Shown piece by piece: positions 44,001 to 53,758 of a stretch of DNA of 64,000 nucleotides. Within the stretch, counting starts at the first letter, position 1. Each line of letters begins with the position of its first letter. The position numbers and the translations under genes were made by a program. Below the pieces are notes generated by a model, which was given only the letters and a program-made list of their open reading frames with translations, did no database searches and was not told the origin of the DNA. Source of the stretch: Methanobacterium_C sp963845285. Lineage in GTDB: Archaea > Methanobacteriota > Methanobacteria > Methanobacteriales > Methanobacteriaceae. Where the stretch lies: assembly GCA_963845285.1 (NCBI GenBank), contig CAWJRO010000011.1, positions 25,835 through 89,834 on the forward strand, in the 5' to 3' direction.

Positions 44001-44605
44001 GAGCTTTGATAAATATAGGAAAAAATGCTGTTCCAGAACTTGTAGCATCTTTAACTCACAACAATATTCATACTCGGCAGATGTCTGTGGAAGCTCTGGG
44101 AGAAATAAAGAGTTTTGATTACGTTGATGATATTATTAAAACTTTAAATGATAAAGAAAGCACAGTTAGATGGAGAGCAGCCAGAACACTGGGAGATTTA
44201 GGTGATTTTAAAGGAGTTAAACCCCTTCAAAATGCTCTAAAAGACCAGAATGAAAAGGTCAAAGACGAAGCTAGTAAATCTCTTAAATTAATAGAAACAA
44301 AAACAAAAGAGCTGTATGAAACTTTTGACAACAGTGTTCTGAAAATCGATACTGAAATCAATAAACACCCCCTTAAGCAAGGATTCTCTTATTTTTCGCC
44401 TAAAAGGGCATTTTTATATGCAAATACATATAGTCCTTATAAATTATCTCTCTGGGTTTATATTGGAAAGGAGAATTTTAATGGTATCAAAAGACAAAAA
44501 GCAGATCCACGATGGGGAACTTTATTTTTAGAAAGAGAAGAACAACTTCCAGAAGCTTTGAAAATAGTTACAAATTCTTACGAACTTATTAAGAAACTGG
44601 AGTAA
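41030..44605 (+). CDS. Helicase-HNH-HEAT repeat protein (1191 aa)
   Basis: An SF2 helicase core with Walker A PTGSGKTFTAV (residues about 56-63), DEAH at 178-181, GLTATPTY, then the C-terminal helicase half with QMVGRALRG. Around residues 740-784 is an HNH nuclease: CLCCGEEN, QADHIKPRW and LCKIC. HEAT-like repeats sit at 660-725 and again about 910-1090 (AATRLGNLG, AAALGKI, VEALGEI, AARTLGDLG). This architecture combines DNA translocation, cleavage and a protein-binding scaffold. I know no named family with exactly this order. It is followed by the DUF262 gene with 63 bases between. Confidence 0.7.
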   Translation: MSKKEKADYYREYDLFHCRKYKSQKPEAAHQSETIKELNKWFKSKKFPSGSIVALPTGSGKTFTAVRFLCKHVLAKNYKVLWLAHTHHLLEQAFYSFGPLSEKLDDGYEVGWIPEPKENLNVRVVSGTENHFDVNQIKPEDDVLIATLQSIANANKKEHPKFKEFLKSCNDKLFVVFDEAHHAPAPSYRNLLLSLREQFPQMYLLGLTATPTYMDIKKRGWLKVLFPQEILHQVSVENLIAQEILAKPVIKESETDFTPEFDERMYSKWAETNKDLPESIITQLAKNTTRNQNITQYYINNKNKYQKTIIFADRAYQCDFISDLLNENGVAADVMYSQQGNERNAAVLDEFRNNDLDVLVNIKMLTEGTDVPDVDSVFITRQTTSLISMTQMVGRALRGPKFGGKPNANLVFFQDDWEKAINWVTWDSKTWEPIIGDPDGVTGGGNGTSTTGDGPYFPQDISRILDENEGSYPFLTFMPIGWYKVTVSEPDKDGNPEEVNKLVMVFENEKESFEKLIEALKNENIDEFDDENVKLTENKNRLKKWCESFFPKSEKHVGDILKNICDITRHMAQNMKEPPLFIEFEERKNHDLESIAQEFIEKDYGPSEVDQRLVSEYELEDKFWKAIYYDYSLFKSQYNGCVEWILSQIRHINRIIENEESKLIKKLKEGSVDEKSEACQRLGDMGMEELLHEKTIKLLEKVSKSDDESIEVKKVAQRALDLINKLILTHEEKIKIRARDHYKCLCCGEENKTYLQADHIKPRWYEVDNSENNLQTLCKICNITKSTEYIDFRLNHTELEKQPSDFPGINKIEYLKQWEVRDLKWWEKFLRRNLNFFYRCGAVKSVEISDRNHEWKVELHKGNDQTWLNSYIEDLTQKIKSIRKDYGYSGPEKILVSTNHSSTDSNEECKLLIEKLKNGNDFQRARAATRLGNLGCYNAVNELIKALNDPSTYVPLKSAAALGKIKDKKAIKPLIILFKSENSNVRDSALRALINIGKNAVPELVASLTHNNIHTRQMSVEALGEIKSFDYVDDIIKTLNDKESTVRWRAARTLGDLGDFKGVKPLQNALKDQNEKVKDEASKSLKLIETKTKELYETFDNSVLKIDTEINKHPLKQGFSYFSPKRAFLYANTYSPYKLSLWVYIGKENFNGIKRQKADPRWGTLFLEREEQLPEALKIVTNSYELIKKLE

Positions 44606-44668
44606 ACTTAAAAATTAACTCAGAAATAGTTTCTTTAAATTCAAATCATGTTTAAAGGAGATTTTAAA

Positions 44669-46372
44669 GTGAAATATGAAAGTATGACAATTAAAAAGGC
44701 TGTACAAATGATTGATGAAGGTAAATTATTATTACCTCATATTCAAAGACCTTTTGTTTGGAAGCAGGATAGGAACAATAATCAAGTTAAGCGGTTTTTT
44801 GATTCAATAATGAGAGGCTATCCGTTTAACACATTATTATTTTGGATTACTCGAGACGATGTTCAAGTAAGACGTTTTATAAAAGATTATAATGATGGGA
44901 TGGATGTAAAAGACACATACATCAAATCCAGTGAATATAAAAATAAAGAAAAAAAATTGGTTCTAGATGGACAACAAAGACTTCAAACACTTTATTTAGC
45001 GTTAAATGGCACATATAATGGTAAAGAAATGTATTTTGACATTTTAAGTGGAAAAAATGTGTTTTTAGATAAACAAGATGAATTGAAATATGATTTTGAT
45101 TATTTCAATAAAGACAAGTTAAAGAGTGAAGAATATGAGTACTGGGTTTTATTGAAAGACATTGTTATGAATGATGGAACCTCAACCAAAATTAAAAACA
45201 AAATAATCAAAGAAATGGAAAAAACAAGGTTAGTTACAGATGAGGATGAAGAAATTATCGAAGAGAACGTTTCTCAAGTTAGAAATCTTTTCACATCCAT
45301 CGATCTAATCTATTATTATCCCATAGACAGTACTGTTGATGAAATAACAGATTACGAAGAGATTCTAGAAATATTCATAAGAGCGAATTCTGGTGGAACT
45401 GTTCTTAGCAAGTCAGATTTGATGTTCTCTTTAATAAAATTAAATTGGGATGAAGTAGAAGAGGAGTTTGAAGACTTATTAGAATCAATAAATAAACAAA
45501 ATTCATTTAAATTTGATAAAGATTTTATATTGAAAGCAGCATTAGTGGTTATAGAAAAAAAAGCACAATATAAAGTTGAAAAATTTAAAGGGGAAAATGG
45601 GGAAGAAAATTTAAGGACAATAAGAGATAATTGGAATAAAATAGTAAAAGCATTTCATTGGCTAAAGGACTTTTTAGAATATGCTAATATAAACTCTGAT
45701 CAAACACTTCCAAGTTATAACGCTCTTCTTCCACTAATCTATTTTGCTTATATTCACGATTGCAAACCAAAATCACCTAAAGTGAAAAAGGATATGCAAA
45801 CATGGCTTTATAAGGCTCTTTTAAATGGTAATTTCAGTGGTCAATCTGATGGAGTTATTGATAATTGTACAAAAATCATAAAAAATAATTCTAAAGAAAA
45901 TTATTTCCCATTTAAAGAGATTGAAACCCATATGCGAAGTATAAATAGAGTAACAGATACTGAGGCTCATATAATTGAGGGTAACAAATTTTTAGTTCTC
46001 AATTTGATGTACATTTACAACAAGAAAAAAATTAATTTCCAACCCCTCCACAATGGTAATTCCCCTGAAATAGATCATATATTTCCAAGAAGCAAGATGA
46101 CACGTAAATATAAAAAATCATCTTCTTTAGTAGACAATATAGGGAATTACATGTTTTTAGAAAAGAACCTTAACATAAACAAAACCAATAAACTTCCTGA
46201 AGATTATTTCAAGGAAGCAGAAGATCAGTATTCCAATTTGGATTATGATTTCTACGAAACAAATTGCATACCTACAGATTCCAGTTTATACAAACCAGAA
46301 AACTTTGAAGAATTTGTTAAAGAAAGAAGAAAGTTAATATTTAACTCTTTGAAGGATGTTTTAAAGTATTGA
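44669..46372 (+). CDS. DUF262/HNH protein (GmrSD type IV restriction-like)
   Basis: A 567-residue protein: N-terminal DUF262 with LPHIQRPFVW, VLDGQQRLQTL and IRANSGGTVLS (the DGQQR and RxNxGG motifs), a helical middle and a C-terminal HNH (PEIDHIFPRSKM, ...NYMFL). GmrSD-type enzymes bind and cut glucosylated or modified phage DNA. The GTG at 44669 with AAAGGAG upstream is preferred to an ATG at 44648 that would lie before the ribosome binding site. It may form a pair with the helicase-HNH-HEAT gene. Confidence 0.85.
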   Translation: MKYESMTIKKAVQMIDEGKLLLPHIQRPFVWKQDRNNNQVKRFFDSIMRGYPFNTLLFWITRDDVQVRRFIKDYNDGMDVKDTYIKSSEYKNKEKKLVLDGQQRLQTLYLALNGTYNGKEMYFDILSGKNVFLDKQDELKYDFDYFNKDKLKSEEYEYWVLLKDIVMNDGTSTKIKNKIIKEMEKTRLVTDEDEEIIEENVSQVRNLFTSIDLIYYYPIDSTVDEITDYEEILEIFIRANSGGTVLSKSDLMFSLIKLNWDEVEEEFEDLLESINKQNSFKFDKDFILKAALVVIEKKAQYKVEKFKGENGEENLRTIRDNWNKIVKAFHWLKDFLEYANINSDQTLPSYNALLPLIYFAYIHDCKPKSPKVKKDMQTWLYKALLNGNFSGQSDGVIDNCTKIIKNNSKENYFPFKEIETHMRSINRVTDTEAHIIEGNKFLVLNLMYIYNKKKINFQPLHNGNSPEIDHIFPRSKMTRKYKKSSSLVDNIGNYMFLEKNLNINKTNKLPEDYFKEAEDQYSNLDYDFYETNCIPTDSSLYKPENFEEFVKERRKLIFNSLKDVLKY

Positions 46373-46380
46373 ATTAGATT

Positions 46381-46411
46381 AACCCTCCTTGAGGGTTCTT
46401 AATTTTTTTTA
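46381..46411 (+). terminator. Hairpin terminator between convergent genes
   Basis: AACCCTC-CTT-GAGGGTT is a perfect 7-bp hairpin at 46381-46397, followed by a run of eight T at 46404-46411. It lies 9 bases after the DUF262 stop and 55 bases from the brxL end on the opposite strand. Confidence 0.65.
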
Positions 46412-46465
46412 TCAATATCTAATCATTTCAATGTGTTAAGAAATAAATTAGAAAAAGATATATAT

Positions 46466-47887
46466 TTATTTAACTTTAATTTCCGGCAAATCCTCATTAA
46501 ATTCACTGTCAATTAAACATATCTGTTTTTTAATAATCTTTCTCATATCCATTGCAGGTTTTAAACAAAATGTTTCAAAATCCTCTTTTTTTATTTCATT
46601 TGAATTTTGGACATGAGGAAATAATAATTTCAAATATCCTTTAGCTATTTTTAATATAGCTTTCGTGTCTCTGGTGTCTGCATCTTTTGGCACATCAACT
46701 AAATCATTGACAACCCTATTAAAATCTGGAACTGATTCTAATATACTAAGTATTTCTGAGAAATATTCAACATTTAAAGCATACCCCTTAACCTTCAAAT
46801 CTTCTCGCATTCTAGGTAACTTCCAACCTTCTGTAAATCCATGAAACCTGTCTAATAAAGCAGAATCTTGTAAAAATCTATGTAAATTCACAAAATATTT
46901 ATTATTCATAGGTTTTTTATCATTTGTTAACGGAATATTTCCTAAAATCATTAGACCTGCAGAAGAAACTCCTTTATAATTAGCTACGGAAAAAGTTCCA
47001 GATTCTAAATAATTTTTTAGAGCACCTTGTAGTTCACTCTCATCTGTAAATTTTATAGTTTCAATTTCATCTAATGCAACAAAATCATAACGTGTTATTA
47101 TACCTGGTGTTTCACGTGCCACATCATAAAGTAACTTTGCTCTAGAAACCACCCCTCCACTAACAACCCAACCATATTTGCTCAAATTATTGAAAACATA
47201 AGACTTGCCCGTGCCTTTTGGAGCCAATTCTATTAGGTTCAAATTAGGCTCAACAAAAATAAGAAGCCTAGAAATAAATAATAACTTTTGAGAAAGGCTT
47301 TCGAATCCATCAGGGTTATATTCCATAGAACAAATAAGAAGATCTATCCATTCCATTAAATTAAATTCGTTCCTTTTATGTCTAAAGTAACCTAAATCTA
47401 CTTCATATGGTTTGAATGATTTGTAATCTACTATTTCTATCATTCCTTTATCTTTCCCGTCAGGAGGCATATAAGCCAACTTAACAACACCCCACACTTC
47501 TCCACCTTTCAACTCTGGAAACTTAGTAGCAATGTGTTGTGGAATTTGGCCTTCATTAAATTTTATACCCACATCAGGAATAGAAAATCTTAGGATACCT
47601 GACTTAATGTCTGGCTCAACTATTATTCTTGCCAAAAGTACTGTTTCCTTATAATCATTTATTAGATCACCCTTTATTTTATTGCCTTTGTGTGCTAAAT
47701 GTTCACTTAAAAAAATCTTAAGTGAGTCTTCATTTAAATCCCCAAATTCGTCAGTATATTTCTTTACCAACCAATCTTTCACAAAGGAAGGTAACGTGTA
47801 ACCTGAAAATATACTATATTTTTCTGAACTTTTAAATACAGACTCATCTGGAAATACTTTTTTAATTTTTTCATTTATTCCAATCAT
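46466..47887 (-). CDS. brxL: BrxL, Lon-like AAA ATPase
   Basis: A 473-residue BREX protein with Walker A ELAPKGTGKSYVF (about 222-230), Walker B FVALDEIETI and ALLDRFHGF (arginine finger region). Type 4 BREX has this shorter BrxL; I do not see the Ser/Lys pair of an active Lon protease. In BREX, BrxL assembles on DNA as part of phage restriction. The start overlaps the pglZ stop by 4 bases. It is the last gene of the operon. Confidence 0.9.
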   Translation of the reverse strand: MIGINEKIKKVFPDESVFKSSEKYSIFSGYTLPSFVKDWLVKKYTDEFGDLNEDSLKIFLSEHLAHKGNKIKGDLINDYKETVLLARIIVEPDIKSGILRFSIPDVGIKFNEGQIPQHIATKFPELKGGEVWGVVKLAYMPPDGKDKGMIEIVDYKSFKPYEVDLGYFRHKRNEFNLMEWIDLLICSMEYNPDGFESLSQKLLFISRLLIFVEPNLNLIELAPKGTGKSYVFNNLSKYGWVVSGGVVSRAKLLYDVARETPGIITRYDFVALDEIETIKFTDESELQGALKNYLESGTFSVANYKGVSSAGLMILGNIPLTNDKKPMNNKYFVNLHRFLQDSALLDRFHGFTEGWKLPRMREDLKVKGYALNVEYFSEILSILESVPDFNRVVNDLVDVPKDADTRDTKAILKIAKGYLKLLFPHVQNSNEIKKEDFETFCLKPAMDMRKIIKKQICLIDSEFNEDLPEIKVK

Positions 47888-50238
47888 ATAAGATCTCTCT
47901 CTTTAAATCCGCCCTTTACATCCACTTTTAGTTCAAAATTTTTAGTTCCAATTTTTAAGTCAATTGTATGTTCACCAACACCTAAAGAATTCAAATTTAA
48001 TGTATAAATATTTTCATCCAAGGACACATCCAATGATCTTCCATTAACAGATGCTTCAAGAATATTTGATGTGAAAGGGGATATTTTAAATTCAATTTTA
48101 GGATTAGAACTGGATATAGTAAAGTTTAAAGGTTCAATATTATAATCAATTTTCTCTTTGTCAGTTTCTATCAAAATATAGGGCACTAATACCTCTTCAG
48201 GAGTAGCTCCTCCATGGACTTCTTTATAAGGAGTATTATTTAATGATACGTGCTTGGATGCTACAATAAATCTTTCATCTTGACAATCCCCATCTTCAGT
48301 ATTCCAAACGAAGTAATAATCATCATCATGATAATTTTCATTAATTTTCATGCATCGCCCTTGATGTTCAGAATCTTTAAAAGGAAGTTTTTTAGTATTA
48401 TCAAAGTCTTTTAAGCATAAGAAACTAAAACCATGATCAGACAATATAGAAATTTTATCAAAGGGTTTACTCAAAATTTTCCTTACAATACTTTTTACAA
48501 TTTCAATTTCTTCTATTAATGAAACTGGGTGATTATAAGCCTTTTGTTTATGGATATAACTATCTAAATCTTCTATTTTCTCAAATTTATGCTTATTACA
48601 TCTAGTAATACTAGGTAAATTAGTCCTTGTTATCATTTTCATTTTAACAGATTTTCCCTTAACTTCCCCATATTCATTAAGTAAATAAACTATTAAGGGG
48701 AACCATTCAGCACCCAATCCATCTATCCATAAACAATGCGAATTTTTTTCTATTTCAATCTTAGGTAAATTATAAAACCATTCAGAAAATGTTGACTTAT
48801 TCCTATTTTTGTCATTGAGTATATCTTCTAATATTTTAGATTTAGAATGTTTAACCTTCGAAAAATTATAATGTTTTAAATAATTTATTATCCATTCATC
48901 TATCTCTTTATCTGGTTTTATTAGATCCCAGTTTAAATAATAATACAACTCAGGAAAAACAGCTTTTAGATCTGAAGAATGTAATGAAAAGTTTTCATTT
49001 TTGATATTCTCTAAAATAAATATTTTTTCAGTAAAAGTTATATTGGTAAGATACATAAATTGCGTTTTCAGTGAACAATTACGAATATTATCAAGTTCTA
49101 TACGAAGCGTATCTTCAAAGGGTAAAAGATTGAAGTGTTTATATGTATTTTTAAGTAACTTCTTCCTTTCTGTAAATAAGTTCTGGTTCAATGAATCAAA
49201 AGGTATTCTAAATATATACATCCATAATTTTTCTACTAAGTTTTCAGTGCCTAATTTGTCTAAATTTTGAAAACAGATATTTAAATATGTGTTTTTGTAC
49301 TTATCCAAAGATAATATAAAGTTTTTCATTAACCATTGATCATATAATGAATTAGCCTTAAAATAATAGTTAATTATTTCATTAGAAGTTAACTTATCAA
49401 TACTTCCAATGTTAAAATGTTTTAAAAATATTTCTTTTGAGGTTATTCCATTTTTATGGTATATAACCAACTCTTCTATTAATTTATTCCAGTATTCTTC
49501 CTCATCCTTTTTAAATTCTATTTTAAGGGGTATGCCAAAAATTTTTTCAATATATTCCTTTTGATTGGAAATTATATCTAAATAAAATGTTTGATTTGGG
49601 AGACAATCTTTACAAAAAAGGGCTAATGTCTTGGATAAAGATATTACAGTATTAACATTTTCTTTTTTCCAAACATTGAACCATTCTTTAGTAGAAGATA
49701 CCACCTCAAAATTTTTTAAAGGAATGCACTCTTCAGTTAAGCAGTAAGTTATTTGATATATGTGAATTTTTTTAGATGTAGTTTCCAATTTCCAAACTGG
49801 CGCCCATTCCTCTTTTCGATAGAAATTAGCCCAAAACTCTTGTTCAAATCTTTCATTCAGCCCAACTAATGGAATATAAATCCTAATATTCTTTTTTTCT
49901 ATTTCTGTAAGGCTTTTCAGTATAATGTAAAATGAATCTGGACTTTGAAATCTTAAAAACTCAGATAGTAGTAGAACAACAGTATCTTCAGATAGACTCT
50001 TTATATTTTCTAATATGTCTGAGGGAGTTAACCACGTATTTTCATTAGATAAACAATTAACTATTTCTTTAGTTCCCATATTATTGAAAGATACATTTAT
50101 TAATTCTTTAAGTTCTTCAAAAGTGTTTAAAAAAATAAATCTTATTGGAAATCTATTATCTGATGGATAAACAGATTTCCTATCATTTTTTATTCTATCA
50201 TTCAATTCATTAATGGAATAAATTTTTTCGATTCCCAT
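47884..50238 (-). CDS. pglZ: PglZ, BREX phosphatase-domain protein
   Basis: A 784-residue protein whose C-terminal half has the alkaline-phosphatase superfamily motifs of PglZ: WIDGLGAEWFPL near residue 504, ILSDHGFSFL near 598 and HGGATPEEVLVP near 675. The N-terminal half is helical. PglZ is one of the two markers of every BREX system; its phosphatase target is unknown. GGAGGTTTG precedes the ATG. It follows brxC with one base between and overlaps brxL. Confidence 0.92.
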   Translation of the reverse strand: MGIEKIYSINELNDRIKNDRKSVYPSDNRFPIRFIFLNTFEELKELINVSFNNMGTKEIVNCLSNENTWLTPSDILENIKSLSEDTVVLLLSEFLRFQSPDSFYIILKSLTEIEKKNIRIYIPLVGLNERFEQEFWANFYRKEEWAPVWKLETTSKKIHIYQITYCLTEECIPLKNFEVVSSTKEWFNVWKKENVNTVISLSKTLALFCKDCLPNQTFYLDIISNQKEYIEKIFGIPLKIEFKKDEEEYWNKLIEELVIYHKNGITSKEIFLKHFNIGSIDKLTSNEIINYYFKANSLYDQWLMKNFILSLDKYKNTYLNICFQNLDKLGTENLVEKLWMYIFRIPFDSLNQNLFTERKKLLKNTYKHFNLLPFEDTLRIELDNIRNCSLKTQFMYLTNITFTEKIFILENIKNENFSLHSSDLKAVFPELYYYLNWDLIKPDKEIDEWIINYLKHYNFSKVKHSKSKILEDILNDKNRNKSTFSEWFYNLPKIEIEKNSHCLWIDGLGAEWFPLIVYLLNEYGEVKGKSVKMKMITRTNLPSITRCNKHKFEKIEDLDSYIHKQKAYNHPVSLIEEIEIVKSIVRKILSKPFDKISILSDHGFSFLCLKDFDNTKKLPFKDSEHQGRCMKINENYHDDDYYFVWNTEDGDCQDERFIVASKHVSLNNTPYKEVHGGATPEEVLVPYILIETDKEKIDYNIEPLNFTISSSNPKIEFKISPFTSNILEASVNGRSLDVSLDENIYTLNLNSLGVGEHTIDLKIGTKNFELKVDVKGGFKERDLI

Positions 50239-50239
50239 T

Positions 50240-53200
50240 TCAAACCTCCAGATATTTTTCTATAATCCCTATTAGGTCGGGTCTCTCATCTATAACATTA
50301 ATGATAACTTTTCTAAGTTTTTTCTCTTCACATAACTCAATTTGAGTTTTAATATCTTTTTTATACTTATTCTCTGTATATCCTCTTGATTCAACTTCCT
50401 TAGCAGACTCTCCCTCAGCAGACTCTCCCTTAACAGACTCTCCCTTAACAGACTCTCCCTTAACAGACTCTTCCTCAACAGACTCTCCCTTAACAGACTC
50501 TCCCTTAACAGACTCTCCCTTAACAGACTCTTCCTCAACAGACTCTTCCTCAACAGACTCTTCCTCAACAGACTCTCCCTTAACAGACTCTTCCTCAGCA
50601 AATTTTTTCTTCCTTTCGGATGCTGATTTTGCAATGAACCAATCTTTAACTTCCTCTCTTGTTTTATCTTCAGTCCAAGATGCAATTTCTTCTTGCATAT
50701 TTTTTTGAAGATATACTATAACATCTTCATAATCTTCAGAAGTTATATCAATTGTTTCTATGCTCTTTAACCATTTTTCAAACAGTTCTCTATGATTCTT
50801 TTTAGGTAATATATAGTTAAGATCATACTTTGCAAGCTCTATTGAATCTAAATATTCACTTATCTTTTCTGTAGTGAGCTCTTTATCAATTGATTTTATG
50901 ATTTTAAAAATACTTTCCAAAGCTTTTTTAGTATTTGTGTTTATACTATCTGAATGCTTAAAGATCCATATTGGAAAACCAATTTTTTTGACCCATTCTC
51001 TTATTTTCCATCTTGTATCGTTAAGACTTTTAATATCTTCAAAACCAAATATACCATTTAAAGTATCTATAAGCTTTTCTTCATCCTCTGAACCAAAACG
51101 AACATCTAATTTTTCTCTGCCTTTTCCAGTTTGCCAATAATCAAATAAATCCAATATTTTATCTCTCATTTTTTCCTTTTGAATAGGCACACCAGTCCCA
51201 GCTGCATAAAGTTTTCCATTGTATTGTCTCATTAAAAAACTAAAAGCTCCAATATTAACTTTATTCTGATATAATCCATATGGTGGTTCTGTTAGAACTT
51301 TTAAATCAGTTCCTAAGTTAAAAGTTCCATTACATTTGCCTTTTTCAAGTTTCTCAGCTATTTTTCGATCCATTGCTTTAAGAGGATGATCCTCTGAAAC
51401 ACCTGCCTTAAATTCAAGATTTAAATTGACAATAAACTCTCCTTTATTATCTTTTATTATCTCTTTTAAAGTTTTATCAGCACCCTTTGATGTTTGAATT
51501 TCTATTTCTTCCCTATTGTTAGTAAACAAAAACGTTTCTATGGATTTTTTAGATCTTTCTGATCTCCAAATATTTTTATTTCTTTTAGCCCCTTCAATAT
51601 TTTCTAATCCAAGTGAAAATATTTCTTTAGAAAAATTATTATTTATTTTATTGCTTAATTGGCCCATTAACTCATTACCAGTTTTACCCTTGAAAAACCA
51701 TTGTATATATCCAGATTTAATCTGATCCGCCCACTTAAAAATGATTTTATCCGCATATTGTTCATTTGTAATCCTTTCATCCGTATAATTATGTTTTTCT
51801 GCCACTATTGAACGGGCGTTATAACTTAAAAAGAGTTCAAATTGTTTAGTATCCAATATTACATCTGAAACTATGAAAATAATATCTTCAAAGTAAGGTT
51901 CACTTGAAATTTTTTTCACTATATTTTTTATCATCTGTAATTCTTGTTTATCTTTTCCTAAAAACAAACAAGAGTGAATAGAATAATTATTAGCAAACGC
52001 CTTTTCCAATTTTCCTTTTATTAAATGTTCTTTTAAATGAGTTCCTAATACAAGAATTTCAATCTCCCGGATTACCGATTCTTTGATGGAATTAGTTATA
52101 TTGAATTTTTTATCATTGCTTAATATTCCGTCAATTTTTGAAAATTTCTTTTTTAATTTATTCTTTTCGTTTTCAATTTCTGATTGAGGTAAACCAGAAC
52201 TAGTTAATATGTACAGATTATCCGGAGTTTTCGTAATGATCTGATTATCATCTATAAATTTTAGGATTGAACTCAAATTTCTCTCTGATAAACATCCCGC
52301 AAATAAATTTTTTAGATTGTTTTCAGAAGGGGTTACAAGAGAACTTCTAGTAACTTCCATTACTCTATAAAGAATATTTAAAAGGAGAATTCCTTTAAAA
52401 ACTATTAAATAATCATTTCCTTCATTTTCCAAGGTATTTTTGTATAATTTAAAGCGTTCTAATACAGAGATGATTTTTTCATTACCCACTCTTTCAAAAT
52501 CATCATAAAAGAAATCCCACAAATAATCCGCTGATAAAAAGATCTTCCCTTCTTTTGAGGGATTATTTTTTATAAATCTTTTGAAACCCTTTTTATCATC
52601 ATACAAAAATTTAAAAATACTTCTTTCTGTAGAACCAATATGTCTTGCAATGAATGTGGCCAAATATGCTGTATACGGATGAATAGGAAAAAGATTCTCC
52701 AAAGATTTCTGAGTATTTATTCCCTCATTATTAGTTATTTCTTTTATTAATGGTTTGATTGAATTTATATGTTTATCTTTAATTTCATTCCATCGAGCCT
52801 TATCTATCTTATTTATGGTAGCATTAATGATGTGATAAGTTGTAACTGGTTCCATAGAATAATCAGAAACCTTAAATCTTCCTAAAATTTTTTCTACATC
52901 GTCTTGTGACATGTCGGTTTGGTAAGGCTTTCTATGAGATACAATAAACAGGTATATTCCTTTAATAGCAAGTTCTACTATATTTTGTAACTCAGTCAAT
53001 ATTATACCTGATTTAGGTAACTCAAAAATTCCAGTAAACTCATCCCAATAAATCATCAAATAATCTGCAATACCATCATCCTTTAATTCTTTTTGAACCT
53101 CTTCCAACCATTTGCTTATATTCTCCTTGTCGAAATGGATTCCTTTTTCTGAGAGTATATCCTCAATTTTCGTTAATATATCAGGATCTTCTCTTTGAAG

Positions 53201-53758
53201 TTTAGAAATTATATCCTCTTTAGAACCAAACGCTTCTAATTCAGTTCCCTGAAACAGGTTTTTCCAATTTAAATCATTACTTTGTAATTTTGAAATAACT
53301 TCATCGAAATCAGTTTTGGTTTTAAGCTCAATGCCTTCATTTCTCAAAGATTCTTTTACTGCTTTTTCAATTACTAATGCAAAGCTTCTATTATCATGAA
53401 TATTAGAAGTTCCCTTTAAAACAACTGGAAATACTTTATTTTTAGTTCTGAAACTGTTTAATCTAAATTTTAGTTGAGTATTCTCGATCTCAAAATCATT
53501 GATTTTTTCTATATCATCAAAGAGGAGATGTTTTATAACAGCAGTTGCATGACTTTTACCAGTACCATATGTTCCTTGAAGCCAAATAGGTCTTCTTTCT
53601 TCGGGTTTGTTAGTGTCCAATGAATTAAGTAAAGAAGATAAAACTTTACAAAATTTTTGATTAGGGATAAATTGTTTCCAATAATTTCCAATTTCATTTT
53701 CTAAATCATATACTGGTTGAAAATGATTACTCAATCTTAAAATTTCATTATATTCCAT
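50240..53758 (-). CDS. brxC: BrxC/PglY, large BREX ATPase
   Basis: A 1172-residue protein: Walker A QGTYGTGKSHAT (62-69), Walker B LMIYWDEFTG near 240, then a long helical region with DUF6079/DUF499-type layout. Near residues 1055-1120 a linker of 5-residue ESVKG/ESVEE repeats precedes the end. BrxC/PglY is a core BREX component, binding other Brx proteins. It starts directly after brxP ends and is followed by pglZ. Confidence 0.88.
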   Translation of the reverse strand: MEYNEILRLSNHFQPVYDLENEIGNYWKQFIPNQKFCKVLSSLLNSLDTNKPEERRPIWLQGTYGTGKSHATAVIKHLLFDDIEKINDFEIENTQLKFRLNSFRTKNKVFPVVLKGTSNIHDNRSFALVIEKAVKESLRNEGIELKTKTDFDEVISKLQSNDLNWKNLFQGTELEAFGSKEDIISKLQREDPDILTKIEDILSEKGIHFDKENISKWLEEVQKELKDDGIADYLMIYWDEFTGIFELPKSGIILTELQNIVELAIKGIYLFIVSHRKPYQTDMSQDDVEKILGRFKVSDYSMEPVTTYHIINATINKIDKARWNEIKDKHINSIKPLIKEITNNEGINTQKSLENLFPIHPYTAYLATFIARHIGSTERSIFKFLYDDKKGFKRFIKNNPSKEGKIFLSADYLWDFFYDDFERVGNEKIISVLERFKLYKNTLENEGNDYLIVFKGILLLNILYRVMEVTRSSLVTPSENNLKNLFAGCLSERNLSSILKFIDDNQIITKTPDNLYILTSSGLPQSEIENEKNKLKKKFSKIDGILSNDKKFNITNSIKESVIREIEILVLGTHLKEHLIKGKLEKAFANNYSIHSCLFLGKDKQELQMIKNIVKKISSEPYFEDIIFIVSDVILDTKQFELFLSYNARSIVAEKHNYTDERITNEQYADKIIFKWADQIKSGYIQWFFKGKTGNELMGQLSNKINNNFSKEIFSLGLENIEGAKRNKNIWRSERSKKSIETFLFTNNREEIEIQTSKGADKTLKEIIKDNKGEFIVNLNLEFKAGVSEDHPLKAMDRKIAEKLEKGKCNGTFNLGTDLKVLTEPPYGLYQNKVNIGAFSFLMRQYNGKLYAAGTGVPIQKEKMRDKILDLFDYWQTGKGREKLDVRFGSEDEEKLIDTLNGIFGFEDIKSLNDTRWKIREWVKKIGFPIWIFKHSDSINTNTKKALESIFKIIKSIDKELTTEKISEYLDSIELAKYDLNYILPKKNHRELFEKWLKSIETIDITSEDYEDVIVYLQKNMQEEIASWTEDKTREEVKDWFIAKSASERKKKFAEEESVKGESVEEESVEEESVEEESVKGESVKGESVKGESVEEESVKGESVKGESVKGESAEGESAKEVESRGYTENKYKKDIKTQIELCEEKKLRKVIINVIDERPDLIGIIEKYLEV
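50398..50604. repeat. 15-bp repeats in the brxC linker
   Basis: About 14 repeats of GACTCTCCCTTAACA or GACTCTTCCTCAACA on the plus strand encode ESVKG/ESVEE in BrxC. The two unit types are interleaved, pointing to duplication of blocks. Confidence 0.85.

Noticed and set aside
50290..50685. Minus-strand frame with LLRKSLLRES repeats
   Set aside because: It is another frame of the 15-bp repeat in brxC, not an independent gene.
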